Of a stretch of DNA of 64,000 nt, positions 58,925-64,000 are shown in pieces. The notes beneath the pieces are model-generated. The model ran no database searches. It was not told where the DNA came from and worked only from the letters and a program-made list of their open reading frames with translations. How positions within the stretch are numbered: the first letter of the stretch is position 1; every line of letters begins with the position of its first letter. The position numbers and the translations under genes were made by a program. Source of the DNA: Hexactinellida sp. DTS-2022 (lineage: Eukaryota; Porifera; Hexactinellida); the NCBI GenBank assembly GCA_028753945.1, contig JAPNXP010000002.1:124001-188000 (forward strand). The letters run 5' to 3'.

Positions 58925-61901
58925 TTAAGCCTCGACACCTTTGGTTGGTGCGCCACTAAAGTGCCACATTTTATGGCCACACTCCAAAGCCTCTTTATAC
59001 TTAATTTCCAAAAGAGCATTTTCCTTCTGCAACTTTCTAATGTTAAGGTCCCGCATTTTAATCGCAAGTTTGATTTCATTTAATTCCGATTCAAGTTCCG
59101 AATATTTAGCCAAAAGCTGCGACTTTTCCCGGAGAATTGATTGGTGCAACTCATCAGCTGTTTCGTTCCACTGACGCTCCTTATCCAGAGTGGTTTGGAG
59201 GTGTGAAATCTTGTCCTCGAGAGAGGAGACACTTTTCTCACACCTCCCCTTTTCCTTAGATATTTTCTCAAGCGATCCCTCAAGTTTCGAAATAGAACTT
59301 TTCTTCCTATCTTCCATTCGCTGATTTGAGGATTCAAGTTCCAATTCTGCGTTCGAAAGTTTGCCCAGCAAATTAACAATATCTCCATGCATTGTGTCAC
59401 AAGTGGTTTGTATGGTTCTATATTCAATCTGCCACTTTTTACACTTCTCATGCTCCCTAACTGTCTTCGCTCTCTCGGACTTAAGAGCTGTCTTAGCATC
59501 AGCTATGGACTGTTGGAATGTGGACATTTGTGTCAACTGTTGCTTGTCGTTTCCTTTAAAATGATCAAGCGATTCCCTAAGCATGCCACATTGCATTTTC
59601 AGCACCTTATTATCGATATCACTCTCTGTATATAACTTCTTGTATTCCTCGGATTGGTTATAGAAATCGATATCTTTCTCCCGTCGCCCTAATGCCACTG
59701 AGTGTGCCAACTCCAGTTGCTTATTACTCTCCGTTAAATCGCTTAGTTTCAGTTCCAATTGGAACTGTTTCTCATCCGACTTCTCCTTCTCGCGGACTAG
59801 AATAGAATGCGTCATCTTGAACTGGTCTAGTTCAAGTACCCTCTCGTTATGATGACGGCCCATTTCCGATAGTTCCATTTCTCGCTGGGACAAATCCTGA
59901 GTGGCCTCGTAAGCTGACTGCTTATAGCGACTCACTTCCGGCTGCAAGGTGTTTAGTTCCAGTTTAGCGTCCCTTAGTTCCAGTTCCAGTTGTGCGTGGG
60001 TTTGTATCAGGCGTCTGTGTTTCCGCTGTTCTGACTCCAAACCGGAACCTAGCTCGGTTAGTTTCAGTTTCAGTTTATCGTTGTCGCTTATAAGTCCCTT
60101 TAAGGCGCCAGTTTGATCCCCTGTGTCCCTTCTGAGAGCATCGATTTCTAAATTTAGAACCTCGACCTGGTTACTGAGAGCAGTCTTTGTCATTTCTATA
60201 AATTCTATAGTTTTCTTGTCCTCCGTTTTCGAGGTAATAAGTGCCGTTTCGAGTTTGTGGATTCTCTCCTCAGCCAATCGTCTTTCGTGCATCGCTTGTT
60301 CCTGCAGACTGTGCACATCCTCCGATTTGTCCGCTAATTTATGGGACAACTTTAGAACCTCTGTTGAGGTCAAGCGAGACTCCTGATTGGTGGAATCCAG
60401 TTTGGATTTCAGACCAATCAGCTCCCTCTCTGTCTGACTGTGTTTCTTGGAAAGAGATTCCAACTCTGCATTCTTATTGGCCAGCTGTGAGATAGTTAGT
60501 TCCAGTTCCGATTTCATTTTGCTGTTTACTTCCAGAATGTTGGCGTTTAGCCCGCCCTGCTCCTCGATCTCCTCCCTGACGAGTTCATTCTCGCTCTTAA
60601 CAGCTGACAGCTCCTCTCTCAGTTCCGATATCTTTAGTTCCAGTTCCATATTGCGGCGCCCGGACCTTCCCTTCTGCTGCCCGAGGTTCTCAGTCAGCTG
60701 TTTGTTCTCACATTCCATTTCCGACAGCCTTGACAACAGATCGCTGTTATACACCTCCACTTCGTCTCTCTCAGTTTGCACATTCTCAAGCGACACCATT
60801 AACTGGTTAGTGTCAGTTTCAGTTTGCTTTCTAACACCTTCCAGATCTCCCAATCGCCTCTTGAACGCTTCCGATTCCTCGTCCGAGTTTTTTATTATTT
60901 CTTCGTATTTATCGGTTAAATCCTGGATTTCAGAATTCAGTCGCTCTATTTCAGTTTCCAAACTGGATCTATCCACGGAACTAGAGGTGTTGGTTAGTTC
61001 CAGTTTGTCCTTAAGAGACTTAACTTCCTCCCGCGTGTGGCGCAGTGTCTGTTGCAGCGACACATTCAGGTCCTGAGCATTCATTAACACCTCTTCCTTG
61101 TGTGCCACTTGGTGTTTCAGTTTCTCAATCTCTATTTCGTACGTGCTAGTTTGTAGCTCATACTTCTGTTTACCTTTTTCCTCCGTCAAAGCAAACAGCT
61201 CTGACTGAGTACTGAGTCTCTTCTTGGCTTCCTGTAGAATCTCAATATCGCTATGCAGAGTGCTTAGTTCCAGTTTAAGTTCCCTAATCATATCATCTCT
61301 CCGCTTACAGCCCTCCTCCGCGCTCTTGAGTTGAATCTTAAGCTCCGTTTGGTGTTTGGAACTGGAACTAACTCGCGTCTTCTCCGAGTCTAATATAGCT
61401 TGGTTCCGGTTTGCCTCCTTGCTCAGTTCCAGTTTCAGATTCTGTAGAGTGGTCTCTAATTCTCCCTTCTCCCCCTTGGCACTCTCCAAACTATTCTTAA
61501 GCGCAGCTAGAGATTTAGCCACACTATCCCTCTCGGATTTCAGTTTCTTAATATTTCCCTCATGCGATACGTTAAGCGCTTCGGTTGAAGTTGATTGGTT
61601 CTTTAACGCTTGTCTCAGTCTATCGATCTCCTTCTCGAACTGTCCGCTCTGCACCGAGATCTGCTGTCTCAGCTTAAGCTTGTCCTCTTCACACCTCTCC
61701 TGTACCCCCTTTATACTCTCCCTGTGTGTCTCTTCTAACAGCTCCGGCCTGAGGTACCGCCTCCCGGTATTAACGGCGATACGCTCCGCCACGGTGCCGT
61801 AGTCGAGGCGCCGCTGTGAGATGGCCTCCTCGATAGAGAGCAGCTGTCCCTCCAGGTCCCGCCGCTTCGAGGAGGGAGAGTCCCGCTTCCGGAGCTCAAA
61901 C
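58925..61901 (-). CDS. Coiled-coil gene, terminal exon
   Basis: 2,977 bp, opening FELRKRDSPSSKRRD and closing with a stop at 58925. The ATG at 61924 lies inside the preceding intron and is not the true start, because the splice-joined frame enters at 61901. Confidence 0.85.
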
Positions 61902-62477
61902 CTAAGTGTTATACGGGAATACATACTTGTGTATAATAGAGTGGTGTAAACCCTAGTGTGTAATACGGGATTACATACTGCTTTATGAAAACCTAAGTGT
62001 GTAATACGTAAATATAGCCATTCTTACGGTATAGTACAATGATGTATAGCAAGTCGTGAAATATCGATTACAAATATCGGAAGAATCGGGAAATATGGAA
62101 GGAAATATCGGTTAAGGAGTACAAGGTTTAATCCCCTAGCCTATACAAATGCCTACAAATGACTCAGATTAATACGAACATATTAATACGGTCCCCTGGT
62201 GTCCTATTAACGAGGTTATACTATACGTATTATAACACGACCACATAACACAACACATACAGTACCTGGTCTGTTCTATCTCCTCCTCGAGACCGGTTGC
62301 CCTCCTCTCCTGCTTCGACACCTCGCCCTGCAGCCGCTGTCGCTCCTTCTGGAGGAACGCGACTATCTCCTGCACCCCTGCCCCCGAGAGGTGTTGGTGT
62401 CCCTCCGTCACCACCGACCTCCGCGCCGACCGCACGTCCTCATAGAGTGCGCCCTTCTCAGCCTCCAACTGCGACAC
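58925..62477 (-). CDS. Long coiled-coil protein, last two exons (5' end outside or unresolved)
   Basis: The exons are 62477-62266 and 61901-58925. The split AG|G arginine codon joins EEEIEQTR to FELRKRDSPSSK in frame, with donor GTACTG and acceptor TATAACACTTAG. The resolved part encodes 70 plus 991 residues. Nearly the whole protein is heptad-patterned and rich in E, K, L, Q and S, for example QTLRHTREEVKSLKDKLEL and KLEGSLEKISKEKGR. This predicts an extended rod-like dimer. There is no P-loop, kinase or other enzymatic motif. The C-terminus (ECGHKMWHFSGAPTKGVEA) is not coiled. Such proteins are often centrosomal, ciliary or Golgi-associated, but I cannot name the orthologue. The GC-rich first exon (62266-62477) has an acceptor CCCTTTGCAG, so more 5' exons must exist upstream. 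Confidence 0.85.
61902..62265 (-). other. Intron of the coiled-coil gene containing a MITE fragment
   Basis: 364-bp GT-AG intron. A MITE fragment at 62112-62222 carries AAGGAGTACAAGGTTTAAT and CCCCTGGTGTCCTATTAACG, matching the family at 53305. The acceptor end TATAACACTTAG resembles the branch-site and acceptor arrangement of several DNAH10 introns. Confidence 0.8.
62266..62477 (-). CDS. Coiled-coil gene, penultimate exon
   Basis: 212 bp, phase 0 to phase 2: VSQLEAEKGALYEDVRSARR ... RATGLEEEIEQTR. It is markedly richer in G+C than the next exon. Its acceptor sequence is duplicated 90 bp upstream in the intron. Confidence 0.8.
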
Positions 62478-62810
62478 CTGCAAAGGGAGCAGTTAGTATA
62501 GTGGATGTGACACTATTGTGACATTATTGTGACACCTCTAGTGGCATTATAAACTATTGCGACACCTGCAAAGGGAGCAGTTAGTATAGTTAATGTGACA
62601 CCTTTATGCCACTATTGTGACACATTTGTGACACCTCTAGTGGCATTATAAACTATTGTGACACCTGCAGAGGGTACATGATGACATATATAATACTCAC
62701 ATACTGTCACAGAAATATCTACAAAGGGAGTAGTAATTAGTTATGCAATTAATCTCATAGATGCGACACATTTATGCCACTATTGTGACACCTTCTAGTG
62801 GCATTAAGAT
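62474..62810. repeat. Degenerate 90-bp tandem repeat with GACACCT words
   Basis: GCGACACCTGCAAAGGGAGC followed by AGTTAGTATAG occurs at 62471 and again at 62560, with a decayed third copy at about 62653. Between them GTGACAC and TAGTGGCATTATAAAC recur. The first copy includes the 3' splice site of the coiled-coil gene. Confidence 0.75.
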
Positions 62811-63137
62811 CTTTAGATATGTTTGTTCACAGAATATTTGGTGCTTGATGTAGGAAGTTGAAAAAGGTTGGGAATTGCTGCCATAAATAATTTAATTTAT
62901 TGCTTTGTGAAAATAAATTATAATGTAGATAAATGTACAATATTTAATCCTTTTATTTAATTGAATATACGTATACTCTGAAAATGTCGCAATATACAGA
63001 GAATAACACCTGTTACTGCTATAATATAGTTACAGCAATAACATCTGCTATTCTTTACATAAAACATCTGCTATTCCTTCAAAACTACAGAGCACGAAAA
63101 GTATAAATAGAGACAAGTTGTGAGAACTTGAGATGCT
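62811..63137. other. AT-rich spacer before the 42-bp minisatellite
   Basis: No coding, RNA or repeat signal stands out beyond a weak doublet of CATCTGCTATTC near 63045-63075. Confidence 0.4.
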
Positions 63138-63955
63138 CTTATAGGAGCCACTGTCGCTCCTATAAGAGAATCGGATGTTCTTATAGGAGCGACAGTGGCT
63201 CCTATAAGAGAATCGGATGTTCTTATAGGAGCGACAGTGGCTCCTATAAGAGAATCGGATGTTCTTATAGGAGCCACTGTCGCTCCTATAAGAGAATCGG
63301 ATGTTCTTATAGGAGCGACAGTGGCTCCTATAAGAGAATCGGATGTTCTTATAGGAGCGACAGTGGCTCCTATAAGAGAATCGGATGTTCTTATAGGAGC
63401 GACAGTCGCTCCTATAAGAGCATCGAATGTTCTTATAGGAGCCACTGTCGCTCCTATAAGAGAATCGATAGTTCTTATTGGAGCCACTGTCGCTCCTATA
63501 AGAGCAACCGATGCTCTTATAGGAGCCACTGTCGCTCCTATAAGAGAATCGATAGTTCTTATTGGAGCCACTGTCGCTCCTATAAGAGCAACCGATGCTC
63601 TTATAGGAGCCACTGTCGCTCCTATAAGAGTATCGGAAGCTCTTATTGGAGCGACAGTAGCTCCGATAAGAACATTCGATGCTCTTATAGGAGCGACTGT
63701 CGCTCCTATAAGAGCAACCGATGCTCTTATAGGAGCCACTGTCGCTCCTATAAGAGTATCGGAAGCTCTTATTGGAGCGACAGTAGCTCCGATAAGAACA
63801 TTCGATGCTCTTATAGGAGCTACTGTCGCTCCTATAAGAGCAACCGATGCTCTTATAGGAGCCACTGTCGCTCCTATAAGAGTATCGGAAGCTCTTATTG
63901 GAGCGACAGTAGCTCCGATAAGAGCATCGGAAGCTCGTATAGGAGCGACAGATGA
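63138..63955. repeat. 42-bp palindromic minisatellite, about 19.5 units
   Basis: Units start at 63138 and every 42 bp after that up to 63936, with no length change in any unit. Each unit contains a near-palindrome of 29 bases, CTTATAGGAGCGAC-A-GTCGCTCCTATAAG in its best form, plus a 13-base variable linker such as AGAATCGGATGTT, AGCATCGAATGTT, AGCAACCGATGCT or AGTATCGGAAGCT. Units 13-15 and 16-18 form a repeated 126-bp trimer, and units 9-12 form alternating dimers. Since 42 is divisible by three, both strands have open frames. The minus-strand frame (63071-63985, 304 codons) reads repeated IGATVAPIRAS. The plus-strand frame (63128-63955, 275 codons) reads repeated CSYRSD-SYK. Neither is recognised as a protein family. 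Confidence 0.95.
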
Positions 63956-64000
63956 TATAAGTATGGTGTCACCAGTAGGTAGCATATTTCAAGGTATGAA

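Noticed and set aside
58925..62477. Naming the coiled-coil gene as myosin tail, CEP135, rootletin, CCDC150 or similar
   Set aside because: Heptad composition alone creates spurious similarity, and I could not match any diagnostic non-coiled segment to these families.
63138..63955. CRISPR array
   Set aside because: The units are contiguous 42-bp variants with a shared linker rather than identical repeats with unique spacers, and the setting is an animal genome.
1..64000. tRNA, rRNA or other structured RNA genes
   Set aside because: I found no cloverleaf, internal promoter boxes or rRNA-like conserved stretches on reading both strands.

Overview
The window is nuclear DNA of an animal, most likely an invertebrate with a fairly compact genome. 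The evidence is a multi-exon axonemal dynein gene with GT-AG introns of mostly 60-630 bp, a TRIM-like NHL protein gene, and many short TIR transposons. A sponge or another early-branching animal is my guess from the style of the NHL protein, but the window cannot settle it. All recognised genes lie on the minus strand.

The main gene is the 5' portion of DNAH10, the heavy chain of an inner-arm axonemal dynein. I could assemble 17 exons with matching splice phases, from a start codon at 55606 down to base 1, where the gene leaves the window. They encode about 2,423 residues: the tail (DHC_N1), the linker (DHC_N2), AAA1 with its Walker A and B motifs, and AAA2. Exons 1-6 lie at 53039-55606 and exons 7-17 at 1-9410.

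The two exon groups are separated by one intron of 43,628 bp (9411-53038). Almost all of it (9648-52723) is a tandem array of about 246 copies of a 175-bp satellite. The reading frame resumes exactly across it (phase 0/0, after codon 455). The monomer is itself an old dimer of 87- and 88-bp halves. Each half carries a sequence resembling the terminal repeat of the pogo/Tigger-like MITEs that litter the other introns. The array has higher-order structure, including a 2,974-bp (17-monomer) unit duplicated in tandem at 45.69-51.64 kb and a more diverged island at 23.64-25.74 kb. A dynein heavy chain with a giant satellite intron recalls the Y-linked dynein genes of Drosophila.

Upstream of DNAH10 (to the right) lies an intronless 411-residue coiled-coil plus NHL beta-propeller gene (56193-57428). 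It sits between inverted repeats at 55696 and 58596 that look like transposon ends. Next come the last two exons of a long coiled-coil protein gene (58925-62477), then about 600 bp of degenerate short repeats, and finally a 42-bp palindromic minisatellite (63138-63955) that is open in reading frames on both strands. Nothing in the window suggests bacterial, viral or organellar DNA.
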